Shown: positions 39,026 through 46,666 of the stretch, in pieces
How the letters are laid out: each line of letters begins with the position of its first letter
How positions within the stretch are numbered: the stretch's first letter is position 1
Assembly (NCBI GenBank): GCA_016703645.1
Contig: JADJBR010000004.1
Span: forward strand, 62,001-126,000
From: Zoogloea sp.
GTDB taxonomy: Bacteria > Pseudomonadota > Gammaproteobacteria > Burkholderiales > Rhodocyclaceae
Direction: 5' to 3'
DNA: 64,000 bases
The notes under the pieces: generated by a model
What the model was told of the DNA's origin: nothing
Seen by the model: the letters and a program-made list of their open reading frames with translations, nothing else
Database searches by the model: none
Position numbers and translations under genes: made by a program

Positions 39026-40300
39026 ATGCCGAACCTTTCCTGCCCCACCCGCCTTGCCAGCGCTCTGGCTGCTGCCCTGTTCAGTCTTCCGGTTTGCGCT
39101 GCGGGCCTGGGGGGGTTGAATGACGACTACACCCCGCCGCCGGCACCGGTGAAATCCAAGCCCCAAGTGGCGGAGAAAGTGGTCGAAAAGATCGTCGAAA
39201 AGCCGGTCAAAGATCCCGCCACCGAAAAGCGCGCCCAGACCGCCGAAGCGGAGCGCAGACGGCTCGAGGCAGAAAGCAAGAGGAAGGACGCTGAGATCGC
39301 CCGGCTGAGGGCGCTGGAGGATAAGAACGCACAATTGCAGTCCGAACTGGATAAGGCCCGCAAGCAGCCGCCCAAGGTTGTCGAGCGGGTGGTGGAGAAG
39401 GTGGTCGAAAAGCCGGTGGTGGTGTCCTCGCAACCCAGCGCGCCCGTCCCTGCCAACGACCCGGCATCCGCCTGCTGGAAGAACGGTGCCTGGGAAGCCG
39501 CCTGCGGTTTTGCCGCCTACTCCGGTGGGCCGGTGTTTCGCGTGGTGGGCGGAAACCTGAGCTTCAGCATGGGTTCGCCTGCGACAGAGAAGGATAGGGA
39601 TGACGACGAAGGCCCTCTGCACCCGGTCAGTTTCCAGCGTCGCTTTGCGCTGGCGGAAACCGAAGTCACGGTGGTCCAGTACTTGGCCTGTGTGGATGAC
39701 GGCGGCTGTAAGGAGCCTCACTGGCGCGAGGTAGGCAGCCAATACCACTACCAGACCGGCAGCGATAATTTCTACACCAGTCGCAACGCCCATCAGCCGA
39801 CCAGCCCGATCACCGGGGTGAGCTGGGCGAACGCCAAGGACTACGTGGCGTGGCTGAGCCGCAAGAGCGGGCAGAGCTTCACCCTTCCAACGGAAGCCCA
39901 GTGGGAATATGCCGCCCGCGGCGGTCAGAGCGGGCGCTGGTACTTTGGCGACGACGAAAGCCAGTTGAAGGACCACGCCTGGTACGGTGCTAACGCGGGC
40001 AGCAAGCTGCACCCGGTGGGCAGCACCCGCCTCAACACCCACCCCTGGGGCCTCAAGGACATGGCGGGCAATGCCCGGGAATGGGTGGAAGACTGCTCGC
40101 ACAGCAATTACGCCAATGCCCCGGCAAACGGCGACAAGGCCTGGGAAGGCGCCAATGGCGGAGATTGCGGTACGCGCGTGCTCCGCGGTGGTTCCTGGGA
40201 CAGCGTTACGTGGTTCACCCGCGCCGCCAACCGCGACAGGGGCACGTCCGGCATCCGCGGCAGCTACCTCTCGTTCCGTCCCTCCCGGATGCTGCCGTGA
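39026..40300 (+). CDS. Exported FGE/C-type-lectin-fold protein, copy 4
   Basis: 424 residues from the ATG at 39026 (MPNLSCPTRLASALAAALFSLPVCAAG), which matches the copy-3 start. A GTG at 38990 would add 12 residues. Signal sequence, Pro-rich segment, coiled coil longer than in the other copies, and FGE domain (AETEVTVVQYLACVDDGGC, FTLPTEAQWEYAARGG, NTHPWGLKDMAGNAREWVEDC, VLRGGSW). Variable tail DSVTWFTRAANRDRGTSGIRGSYLSFRPSRMLP. Closest to the avd-RT gene, so by usual DGR layout the most direct retrohoming target. Confidence 0.9.
   Translation: MPNLSCPTRLASALAAALFSLPVCAAGLGGLNDDYTPPPAPVKSKPQVAEKVVEKIVEKPVKDPATEKRAQTAEAERRRLEAESKRKDAEIARLRALEDKNAQLQSELDKARKQPPKVVERVVEKVVEKPVVVSSQPSAPVPANDPASACWKNGAWEAACGFAAYSGGPVFRVVGGNLSFSMGSPATEKDRDDDEGPLHPVSFQRRFALAETEVTVVQYLACVDDGGCKEPHWREVGSQYHYQTGSDNFYTSRNAHQPTSPITGVSWANAKDYVAWLSRKSGQSFTLPTEAQWEYAARGGQSGRWYFGDDESQLKDHAWYGANAGSKLHPVGSTRLNTHPWGLKDMAGNAREWVEDCSHSNYANAPANGDKAWEGANGGDCGTRVLRGGSWDSVTWFTRAANRDRGTSGIRGSYLSFRPSRMLP
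40181..40297 (+). other. DGR-like variable region of FGE copy 4
   Basis: Encodes LRGGSW ... SFRPSRMLP. Differs from copy 1 only at codon positions 1 and 2 after GGSW (17 differences), then is identical through the stop hairpin. Confidence 0.75.
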
Positions 40301-40306
40301 GGCAGC
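40291..40306 (+). repeat. Stop-codon hairpin at the end of variable region 4
   Basis: GCTGCC-GTGA-GGCAGC, as in the other copies; about 46 bases before the avd-RT remnant start. Confidence 0.65.
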
Positions 40307-40351
40307 TCAGCCCATGGCCCCCTTACCCCTTTACCCCGTGGGAGCGACAAG

Positions 40352-40960
40352 ATGACCGAATGGGATGAAGGTGATCAGGGCGACGGAGCGCCCGAAGCGG
40401 GGTTGGGGGGCGCAGCCCCCGACGGTTTGCAGAGCGCCCGCCCCGCCCAGCGCCCCAACCTGGCACTGGGCAAGGCCACCCTCTTTGCCACCTGGCTGAT
40501 CCCGGTGCTGGAGGGCTTTCCGCGCAGCCAGCGCTTTTTGCTGGGCGACCGGCTGCAGGGCAACACCCTGGACATCATCGAGGGGCTGGTCGAAGCCGGC
40601 TACCAGAAACAGCCGCAAGACACGCTGCGCCGGGTGAATGTGCTGCTTGAAAAACAGCGTGTGCTGTTTCGCCTGGCCTACAACCTGCGCCTCCTGGATG
40701 GGCGCCGCTACGAACTGGCCGCCCGCAAGCTTGATGAAATCGGCGAAAAGGTGGCCTGTATCATCGACGGCTCCAACGAGCAGGTGCGCTGCGACGGGCT
40801 TTTTACCGGCGATGATCTGCTTATCCCGCTTGAGCGCAGCCGCGGCCTGCCGCTGGGCAACCTGACCAGGCAGATGTTGGGCAATTTCTTCCTCGACCGT
40901 TTTGACCACTTTGTAAAGGCTCGCCCATGGCCGCTTTGCCCACAGCCATGGGCTGCGTGA
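40352..40960 (+). CDS. avd: Avd-like protein fused to an internal fragment of a DGR reverse transcriptase
   Basis: 202 residues. After a ~33-residue leader, residues ~40-135 are a four-helix Avd-type domain (ATWLIPVLEGFPRSQRFLLGDRLQGNTLDIIEGLVEAGY, RRVNVLLEKQRVLFRLAYNLRLLDGRRYELAARKLDEIGEKV). The frame then jumps into reverse-transcriptase sequence: GDDLLIPLERSRGLPLGNLT followed by RQMLGNFFLDRFDHFVK, typical of DGR enzymes (RGLPIGNLTSQ...DHFVK). It ends before the YxDD catalytic box. The 5' part of the RT, the usual place of the template repeat between avd and rt, and the RT 3' half are all missing. This looks like deletion decay of a DGR; retrohoming would need an RT elsewhere. Confidence 0.8.
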   Translation: MTEWDEGDQGDGAPEAGLGGAAPDGLQSARPAQRPNLALGKATLFATWLIPVLEGFPRSQRFLLGDRLQGNTLDIIEGLVEAGYQKQPQDTLRRVNVLLEKQRVLFRLAYNLRLLDGRRYELAARKLDEIGEKVACIIDGSNEQVRCDGLFTGDDLLIPLERSRGLPLGNLTRQMLGNFFLDRFDHFVKARPWPLCPQPWAA

Positions 40961-41157
40961 CAAGCGGTTTCCACAGGGTTGGTTTGCGGAAAAGTGTCGT
41001 CCCACCCCTATGCTGCCAGCCAGCATCCAGGCCCGGCAGGCAATGGCAGCAAACGCCCGGTGTCTCTGGCCGCAAGGCGACACCGGGCGTCCCACCGCTA
41101 CTTTCTTCGCGGCCTTGCTCTATGATGAAGCCGGATTGTGTTTTGGGAGACGAAGAC

Positions 41158-41448
41158 ATGAAGCCCTCTGAAGCCTTGGCGTCGAACCGTGCCGCGATCC
41201 GGCTTGTGGTCGAGTCTCACCGTGCCCGCAATGCTCGGGTCTTCGGCTCGGTGCTGCACGGCCAGGACACTGACAGCAGTGACCTGGATATCCTGATCGA
41301 CCCGACCCCGGAGACGACGCTGATGGACGTGGCCGCCATTCAGGTCGAACTGCAACGCCTGCTCGGCGTGCCGGTCGATGTGCTGACGCCCGGGGCGCTG
41401 CCCGACACCTTCCGCAGTGTGGTGGTGGCTGAGGCGGTGCCGGTATGA
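41158..41448 (+). CDS. mntA: MNT-type nucleotidyltransferase (MntA-like antitoxin)
   Basis: About 96 residues from the ATG at 41158 (GGGAGA upstream). Contains the minimal nucleotidyltransferase motif GSVLHGQDTDSSDLDILID. In type VII toxin-antitoxin pairs, MntA AMPylates the HEPN toxin HepT to silence it. The next gene is a HEPN protein starting in the stop codon (ATGA overlap), which confirms the pairing. Confidence 0.88.
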   Translation: MKPSEALASNRAAIRLVVESHRARNARVFGSVLHGQDTDSSDLDILIDPTPETTLMDVAAIQVELQRLLGVPVDVLTPGALPDTFRSVVVAEAVPV

Positions 41449-41795
41449 GCAAGGCGATGCCCGTGCCGGACTACCTCGGGCACATCCTCGAAGCGATCGA
41501 GCGCATCGACCGTTACACGGAAGACATGGATGAAGTGGCCTTCCTGAACAGCGAGCTGGTTCAAGACGCCGTAATCCGCAACATCGAGATCATCGGCGAG
41601 GCATCGAACAACATCCTGCGCATTGCCCCTGAATTCGCCGCACAGCACGACGACATTCCATGGCAGGTCATGTACACGATGCGCAACCGCGTCTCGCATG
41701 GCTACGCCAAGGTGGACCTTGAAATCGTCTGGAAGACGATTCAGGGCGATCTGCCGCGGCTCTATCAGCAGGTACGTGCCATTTCGGTTCGATGA
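41445..41795 (+). CDS. hepT: HEPN-domain toxin (HepT-like)
   Basis: 116 residues, all-helical HEPN fold. The conserved stretch MRNRVSHGYAKVDLEIVW carries the Arg/His motif of HEPN ribonucleases followed by Tyr, the site AMPylated by MntA in characterised pairs. Partner of the MNT gene upstream. Likely stabilises the island or acts as a stress or phage-defence module. Confidence 0.88.
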   Translation: MSKAMPVPDYLGHILEAIERIDRYTEDMDEVAFLNSELVQDAVIRNIEIIGEASNNILRIAPEFAAQHDDIPWQVMYTMRNRVSHGYAKVDLEIVWKTIQGDLPRLYQQVRAISVR

Positions 41796-41990
41796 GACCC
41801 CAGCCAGATCGGTTTTGAGCCCCCGGCAGGGACGGTTACGTGCGCTTTGCACGCACGGCTCGCGTGCGCAGGCAAGTTGCTCCTGGGCCTCCGGGCTGAA
41901 GACAACGCGAAGGCTCATCGCGCCTTGTTCAGCTTGGCGCCGGGCCGCGGGGCTTCGCTGGTCACGCTTTTTTTGCGATCCCGGATTTTT

Positions 41991-42024
41991 CCTCCGGTTT
42001 GCCGAGGGCTCCAGACGTCTCTTC
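41991..42024 (+). promoter_or_regulatory. Shared island element, copy 4 (before the HD gene)
   Basis: CCTCCGG, 13 bases, then CCAGACGTCTCTTC; both blocks are identical to copy 1 while the spacer is unrelated. A T-run precedes it. 40 bases before the HD gene start. Links this gene to the SEDS/PBP/FHA regulon. Confidence 0.7.
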
Positions 42025-42063
42025 ACTCAAGCCGGTCATTTTCCGGTATCGAGGAGAAACGTC

Positions 42064-42615
42064 ATGAACACCCACAACACCGACCCCTGTCTGCTGGTCA
42101 ATGCCACGCGTATCGCTTTGCTCGCCCATGGGCATGCCCTCCGCAAGGATGGCCAGCCGTTTCTGTGCCACCCGGTGGCGGTCTGGCGTGAACTGGTAAG
42201 GGCAGGGATAGGCGACCCCCATTTGCATGCGCTGGCGTTGGTGCATGACGTGCTGGAGGAGTCCGCCGGTGAAGCTGCCGTGTTCCGCGGCCGGATTCGT
42301 GACGGGCTGGGCGCGCCGCTGCTGGCCGACCTGGAATGGCTGACCGATGATCCGGCACTGTCCAGTGCGGAGCGCAAGGCGCTCCAGCTGCAAAAGTTTC
42401 GGGCGGCGCCGTGGGCCGCGAAGGTGGTAAAGCTGGCCGACCGGGTTGCCAACCTGGCCTCTGCCCCGCCGCAATGGGGCACTCAGCGCTGCCTGGCCTA
42501 CGCCGCCCATTCACAGCAGCTACTGGCCTTGCTGCGCGGCACCCATGGTGGGCTGGAGGCACGCCTGAGCGAGCGGCTGCAGAGTGCGCCGTGGTGTCTG
42601 GGTAAGTCGGTTTAG
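42064..42615 (+). CDS. HD-domain hydrolase (RelA/SpoT hydrolase-like)
   Basis: 183 residues, soluble. RelA/SpoT-type HD motifs are present: HALRKDGQPFLCHPVAVWREL, HALALVHDVLEES and AKVVKLADRVANLASAP. This corresponds to a stand-alone hydrolase domain (MESH1-like), so it may degrade (p)ppGpp or a related nucleotide; substrate not shown. Behind its own copy of the shared island element, and the last gene before the right repeat. Confidence 0.82.
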   Translation: MNTHNTDPCLLVNATRIALLAHGHALRKDGQPFLCHPVAVWRELVRAGIGDPHLHALALVHDVLEESAGEAAVFRGRIRDGLGAPLLADLEWLTDDPALSSAERKALQLQKFRAAPWAAKVVKLADRVANLASAPPQWGTQRCLAYAAHSQQLLALLRGTHGGLEARLSERLQSAPWCLGKSV

Positions 42616-42662
42616 GGGCGGAGGGGCAGGTTCAATCTTGAATCGGTAAGGCTGTGTCGGCT

Positions 42663-42687
42663 GCCCCCAACTGCATAGGTTGGGGGC
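42663..42687. terminator. Symmetric hairpin near the right island end
   Basis: Perfect 9-bp stem GCCCCCAAC / GTTGGGGGC with a 7-base loop, between the convergent HD and EF-G-like genes. No T-run. May end transcription in both directions, replacing the EF-G terminator left behind at 24797-24817. Confidence 0.55.
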
Positions 42688-42782
42688 GAACTCATTGGGC
42701 CTTGGTGGATTGATCGACATGCCGTTGAACGAAGTCCGCGGGCGAATGAATTCGACCCCACGAGTTTTCCTTCGCTCAGCCC

Positions 42783-42947
42783 TTACTGCTCGCCACCCCG
42801 TTTGCCCACGTGTTCCCGGGCGAGACGCTGCTGGACGTCGTTGGGCGCCGGTTCGTAGTGGCTGAAGGCGATGCTGCAACTGCCGTCGCCACCGCTGATG
42901 GACTTGAGGCGGGATTCGAAGCCTTCCATCTCGGCCATGGGCACCTG
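42783..42947. repeat. Right 165-bp direct repeat (3' end of the EF-G-like gene)
   Basis: Same orientation and length as 24840-25004, 157 of 165 bases identical. Similarity ends exactly at CACCTG on both sides. Candidate attachment-site duplication. Confidence 0.85.
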
Positions 42948-44834
42948 GCTGGTGATCTCCGTCCAGCCGGGCTGCGGGCTGTCGGTGCCGGTGACGCGAC
43001 CGCGGCGGCCGGCGAGTTCGGCGCTGATGCCACCGAAGTGCTCGTCGGCAACCCGCACGGTCAGGGTGATCAGCGGCTCCAGCACTACCGGCCGGGCGCC
43101 CTGGACGGCTTCCTGCAGGGCGTGGCGGGAGGCGGTGACGAAGGAGATTTCGTTGGAGTCCACCGCGTGGTGCTTGCCATCGAACACCGTCACCTTCAGA
43201 TCCTGTAGCGGGAAGCCGGCCATCACGCCTTCGGCGATGGCCTGGCGCACACCCTTTTCCACTGCGGGCATGAAGTTGTAGGGGATGGTACCGCCCTTCA
43301 CCTCGTCGGCCAGCTCCAGCCCGGCGCCCCGTTCCAGGGCTTCGACGCGCAGGGCCACTTCGCCGAACTGGCCGGCGCCGCCGCTCTGCTTCTTGTGGCG
43401 GTAGCGGGCTTCGGCGCTGCCGGCGATGGTCTCCCGGTAGGGGATGGCCGGCGGCTTGGTGCCGAGGGTGAGGTTCCAGCGGGTCTTGAGGGTGTCGAGT
43501 ACCGACTTGAGATGCACCTCGCCGAGGCCGCGGATCACGGTCTCCTTGGCCTGGAGGTTGTGCTCGACGGACAGGCAGGGGTCTTCATCAAGGAGGCGGT
43601 GCAGGGCTTCGGAGAGCTTCTGTTCGTCACCGTGTTTCTCTGCCGTCAGGGCCAGGCCGAACACGGCCTGGGGATAGCGCGGCGCCACCAGGTGGAAGTG
43701 GTCCTCGTCGTGGGAGTCGTGGAGGACGGCGTCCCGGTGGATGTCGTCCACCCGGGCCACGGCGCAGATGTCGCCGGGAATGCCGATGTCGATCTCGGTC
43801 TGGGTCTTGCCCTGGACGCGCAGCAGGTGACTGACCTTGAAAGGCTTGCGGGCGTCGCCGATGAAGAGCTGGGTGTTGGGTGTGACCGTGCCCTGGTGGA
43901 TGCGGAACAGGCCGAGTTTGCCGCGGAAGGGGTCGTTGCTCACCTGGAAGACGTGGGCGATGACGTGCTTGTCGGCGTCGGTGGTGGCCTCGACGGCTTC
44001 GGCGGCCGGGCCTTCACCCTTCAGGAAGCGGGGCGGGTTGCCTTCGGTGGGGTCGGGCAGCAGGCGGCCCATGATGTCCAGGAGCTCGCGGATGCCGGCG
44101 CCCGTGCGGGCCGAGGTGAAGCACACGGGGATCAGGTGGCCCTCGCGCAGGGCGATCTCGAAGGGGTCGTGGAGCTGCTCCGGCTGCAGGGACTCGCCCT
44201 GTTCCAGATAGAGGGCCATCAGCGCCTCATCCACCTCGACCACCTGGTCGACGATGCGGTCGTGGGCCTCGCGCACACTGGAGAAGGCGGGAACGGCATC
44301 GTAGTCGGGCTGGAAGAAGCAGTCGATGACGCTGGCGCCGCCCGCGGTGGGCAGGTTGATGGGCAGGCATTCCTTGCCAAAGCTCTCGACGATGCGCTCC
44401 ATCAGGGCGCCGAAGTCCACGGCCGGGGCGTCGATGCGATTGACCACGATCATCCGGCATTTGTCGGCAGAAAGCTCCATGACCTTGCGGGTCAGGGTTT
44501 CGACGCCGGCGGCAGCGTTGATCACCACCACCGCGGTTTCGACCGCCGGCAGGGTGGCCAGGGCCCGGCCGAGGAAATCGGGCAGGCCCGGGGTGTCGAG
44601 GATGTTCACCCAGTGCTCGGCCCATTCCAGGTGGGCGAGGGCGCTGTTGAGGGAGTGCCCGAAGGCCTTCTCCTGGGGGTCGTAGTCGCTGACCGTGTCG
44701 CCCTTCTCGACCGAACCGGGTGCGCCGATGGCGCCGGCAGTGGCCAGCAGTTTCTCCAGCAGCGTTGTCTTGCCGCTGCCGGACTGGCCGAGAAGGCTGA
44801 GGTTGCGGATGTCGCGGACCGAGGTGGGTGTCAT
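42783..44834 (-). CDS. Elongation factor G-like GTPase
   Basis: 683 residues from MTPTSVRDIRNLSLLGQSGSGKTTLLEKLL. G motifs: GQSGSGKTT (G1), DTPGLPDF (G3) and NRID (G4). Domains II-V follow, to KRGGEQ. The P-loop is GQSGSGKT rather than AHIDAGKT, which marks the divergent EF-G-like group rather than the main translocase. The start has GGGAG upstream; a longer frame to 44915 looks non-coding. Its 3' end is the site of island insertion. Confidence 0.9.
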   Translation of the reverse strand: MTPTSVRDIRNLSLLGQSGSGKTTLLEKLLATAGAIGAPGSVEKGDTVSDYDPQEKAFGHSLNSALAHLEWAEHWVNILDTPGLPDFLGRALATLPAVETAVVVINAAAGVETLTRKVMELSADKCRMIVVNRIDAPAVDFGALMERIVESFGKECLPINLPTAGGASVIDCFFQPDYDAVPAFSSVREAHDRIVDQVVEVDEALMALYLEQGESLQPEQLHDPFEIALREGHLIPVCFTSARTGAGIRELLDIMGRLLPDPTEGNPPRFLKGEGPAAEAVEATTDADKHVIAHVFQVSNDPFRGKLGLFRIHQGTVTPNTQLFIGDARKPFKVSHLLRVQGKTQTEIDIGIPGDICAVARVDDIHRDAVLHDSHDEDHFHLVAPRYPQAVFGLALTAEKHGDEQKLSEALHRLLDEDPCLSVEHNLQAKETVIRGLGEVHLKSVLDTLKTRWNLTLGTKPPAIPYRETIAGSAEARYRHKKQSGGAGQFGEVALRVEALERGAGLELADEVKGGTIPYNFMPAVEKGVRQAIAEGVMAGFPLQDLKVTVFDGKHHAVDSNEISFVTASRHALQEAVQGARPVVLEPLITLTVRVADEHFGGISAELAGRRGRVTGTDSPQPGWTEITSQVPMAEMEGFESRLKSISGGDGSCSIAFSHYEPAPNDVQQRLAREHVGKRGGEQ

Positions 44835-44938
44835 GCTTGCTCCCTTGTCGTTAGAGTTCTGAAGACTGGATGCGCGGATAGGCAAAAGTATCTGCCTCTG
44901 CACGTGCCGCGACAACGACTCAGGTCAACAAAGCGCTG

Positions 44939-46666
44939 TCACCAGGCGAATCCCTGGCGTGGGGTGTCAGGGGCCGGCGGGGGCGACAAGTTGGGCAACA
45001 GGTGCTGCAGGGCGTGGTCTTCGGTGCGGTAGGCCGCCTGGGGTGCCAGGTCGTTCCACAGCCCGGTGCGCTCCATTACGTCGATGACCTGCTTCTTGAG
45101 GCCGCAGCAGGCCAGGCAGCGCCCGCCGTCGGCCAACTGGCGGTGGACGCGGCGCAGGGTATCGATGCCGCTGGCGTCGATGTCGTTGATGCCGGCGCAG
45201 GACAGCAGCAGCACCTTGAGGCGGGGGTGGTCGCGGCCGACGGCAAGCACGGCATCTTCGAAGGTGGCGGCGTTGACGAAGTGGAGCGGGCCGTCGAAGC
45301 GCAGGATGGCGAGTTCCGGGTGGGGCGGCGGCAGGTTAAAGCGGGCTGCGTCCCGCCAGGTGCCGTCCGGATGGCGCCCGAGGACGGCCACCCGGGGTTT
45401 CATGCTGCGGTAGATCAGCAGCGCCAGGGACAGGATCAGGCCGGCCAGGATGCCGATCTCGATGTGGGGTGCGAAGGCCAGGGTGGCGACAAAGCTGACG
45501 GTGCCGGCCAGACCGTCGTCCCGGCTGGTGCGCCAGGCTTCCCGCAGCTGGGCGGGCGAGAGCAGGGTGGCCAGGGTGACCAGAATGACGGCAGCCAGTA
45601 CCGGCAGCGGAATATGGGCGATCAGCCCGGGCATGCTCAGCAGGGCGGCCAGCACCATCAGGGCGCCGACCACCGAGGCCAGTCCGGTACGGGCACCGCT
45701 GCTGAGCAGGAAGGCCGAACGCCCGAAGGAGCCGCTGACCGGGTAGGCCTGGCACACCGAGGCGGTGAGCTTGGCCAGGCCCTGGCCAATGAGTTCCTGA
45801 TTGCCGTCCCAGCGCTGGCCGGTGCGCGCCGAGGCCACCTTGCAGCTCGACATGGCCTCCAGGAAGCTGACCAGGGCCAGTACGAAGGCCGAGGGCAGCA
45901 GGTCCACGGTCTGGCCCCAGTCGGCCCGGGGCAGGGCAAAGGCCAGGGTTTCGGCGGGCAGGGCGCCGACGACCCGCCCGCCCTCCGCTTCGAAGCCTGT
46001 CAGCCAGGCCACCACGCTCAGCCCCGCCACCACGATGAGCACCCCCGGCCAGCGTGGCAGCAGGCGCCGCAGGGCCACCAGCAGGCCGATGGCGGCGAGG
46101 CCCAGGGCGGCGGAGGGCAGGTGGATGTCGGGAAGTGCCCGGGCCAGGTCGATGACGGCCTCGGCGAAGGGGCGCTGGCCGAAGGTGGGCAGCCCGAGCA
46201 GGGTCGGTAGCTGGGCGGCGCAGATCAGCAGGGAGCAGGCATTGATGAAGCCATGGAGCACCGGATGGGACAGCAGGTCCGAGAAATGGGCCAGGCGCAG
46301 CATCCCGAAGGCCACCTGGAGGAGGCCGGCCAGCAGGGCCAGTTGTACGGCCAGCACGAGGTAGGTTTCGGAGCCGGGCAGGGCCAGGGGGGCCAGACTG
46401 GTGGCCGTCAGCAGGCTGGTCAGGGCCACCGGCCCGGTGTTGAGCTGGGCGGACGACCCGAACAGGGCGCCGACGATGCACGGCAGCAGGGACGCATACA
46501 GGCCCACATAGGGCGGCAGGCCGGCCAACTGGGCATAGGCAAGGGCCTGGGGAATGGCCACCAGGGCCACCGTGAAGCCCGCCATCAGATCGGCGCGCAG
46601 GGAGGTTCTGTCGAGTTGACTGCGCCAGGCAAGAAAGGGCAGAAATCGGGCGAGGCGAGGCGGCAT
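44939..46666 (-). CDS. SulP-family anion transporter with STAS domain
   Basis: About 575 residues from MPPRLARFLPFLAW. The membrane domain starts with the SulP signature region (DLMAGFTVALVAIPQALAYAQLAGLPPYVGLYASLLPCIVGALFGSSAQLNTGP) and has about 12-14 helices. A C-terminal STAS domain (LKVLLLSCAGINDIDASGIDTLRRVHRQL) follows. SulP proteins carry sulfate, bicarbonate or C4-dicarboxylates; the substrate is not evident. Upstream of and co-directional with the EF-G-like gene, 104 bases apart. Confidence 0.92.
   Translation of the reverse strand: MPPRLARFLPFLAWRSQLDRTSLRADLMAGFTVALVAIPQALAYAQLAGLPPYVGLYASLLPCIVGALFGSSAQLNTGPVALTSLLTATSLAPLALPGSETYLVLAVQLALLAGLLQVAFGMLRLAHFSDLLSHPVLHGFINACSLLICAAQLPTLLGLPTFGQRPFAEAVIDLARALPDIHLPSAALGLAAIGLLVALRRLLPRWPGVLIVVAGLSVVAWLTGFEAEGGRVVGALPAETLAFALPRADWGQTVDLLPSAFVLALVSFLEAMSSCKVASARTGQRWDGNQELIGQGLAKLTASVCQAYPVSGSFGRSAFLLSSGARTGLASVVGALMVLAALLSMPGLIAHIPLPVLAAVILVTLATLLSPAQLREAWRTSRDDGLAGTVSFVATLAFAPHIEIGILAGLILSLALLIYRSMKPRVAVLGRHPDGTWRDAARFNLPPPHPELAILRFDGPLHFVNAATFEDAVLAVGRDHPRLKVLLLSCAGINDIDASGIDTLRRVHRQLADGGRCLACCGLKKQVIDVMERTGLWNDLAPQAAYRTEDHALQHLLPNLSPPPAPDTPRQGFAW

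Larger units (their letters stand above)
25005..42782. mobile_element. Genomic island inserted at the 3' end of the EF-G-like gene
   Basis: About 17.8 kb bounded by 165-bp direct repeats of the EF-G 3' end (24840-25004 and 42783-42947). It carries the sigma-like gene, SEDS, PBP, FHA, PP2C, kinase, four FGE genes, Avd-RT remnant, MNT/HEPN and HD genes. Integration at a gene 3' end with reconstitution of the gene is typical of integrative elements. No integrase or transposase is recognisable inside, so the mobilising enzyme may be lost or act in trans. Boundaries are directly visible; mobility is inference. Confidence 0.7.

Noticed and set aside
35017-40300. FGE proteins as true formylglycine-generating (sulfatase-activating) enzymes
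   Set aside because: The catalytic cysteines expected after GGSW are absent in all four, and no sulfatase gene is nearby.
25005-42782. Prophage or conjugative element
   Set aside because: No phage structural, replication, integrase, relaxase or type IV secretion genes were recognised between the repeats.
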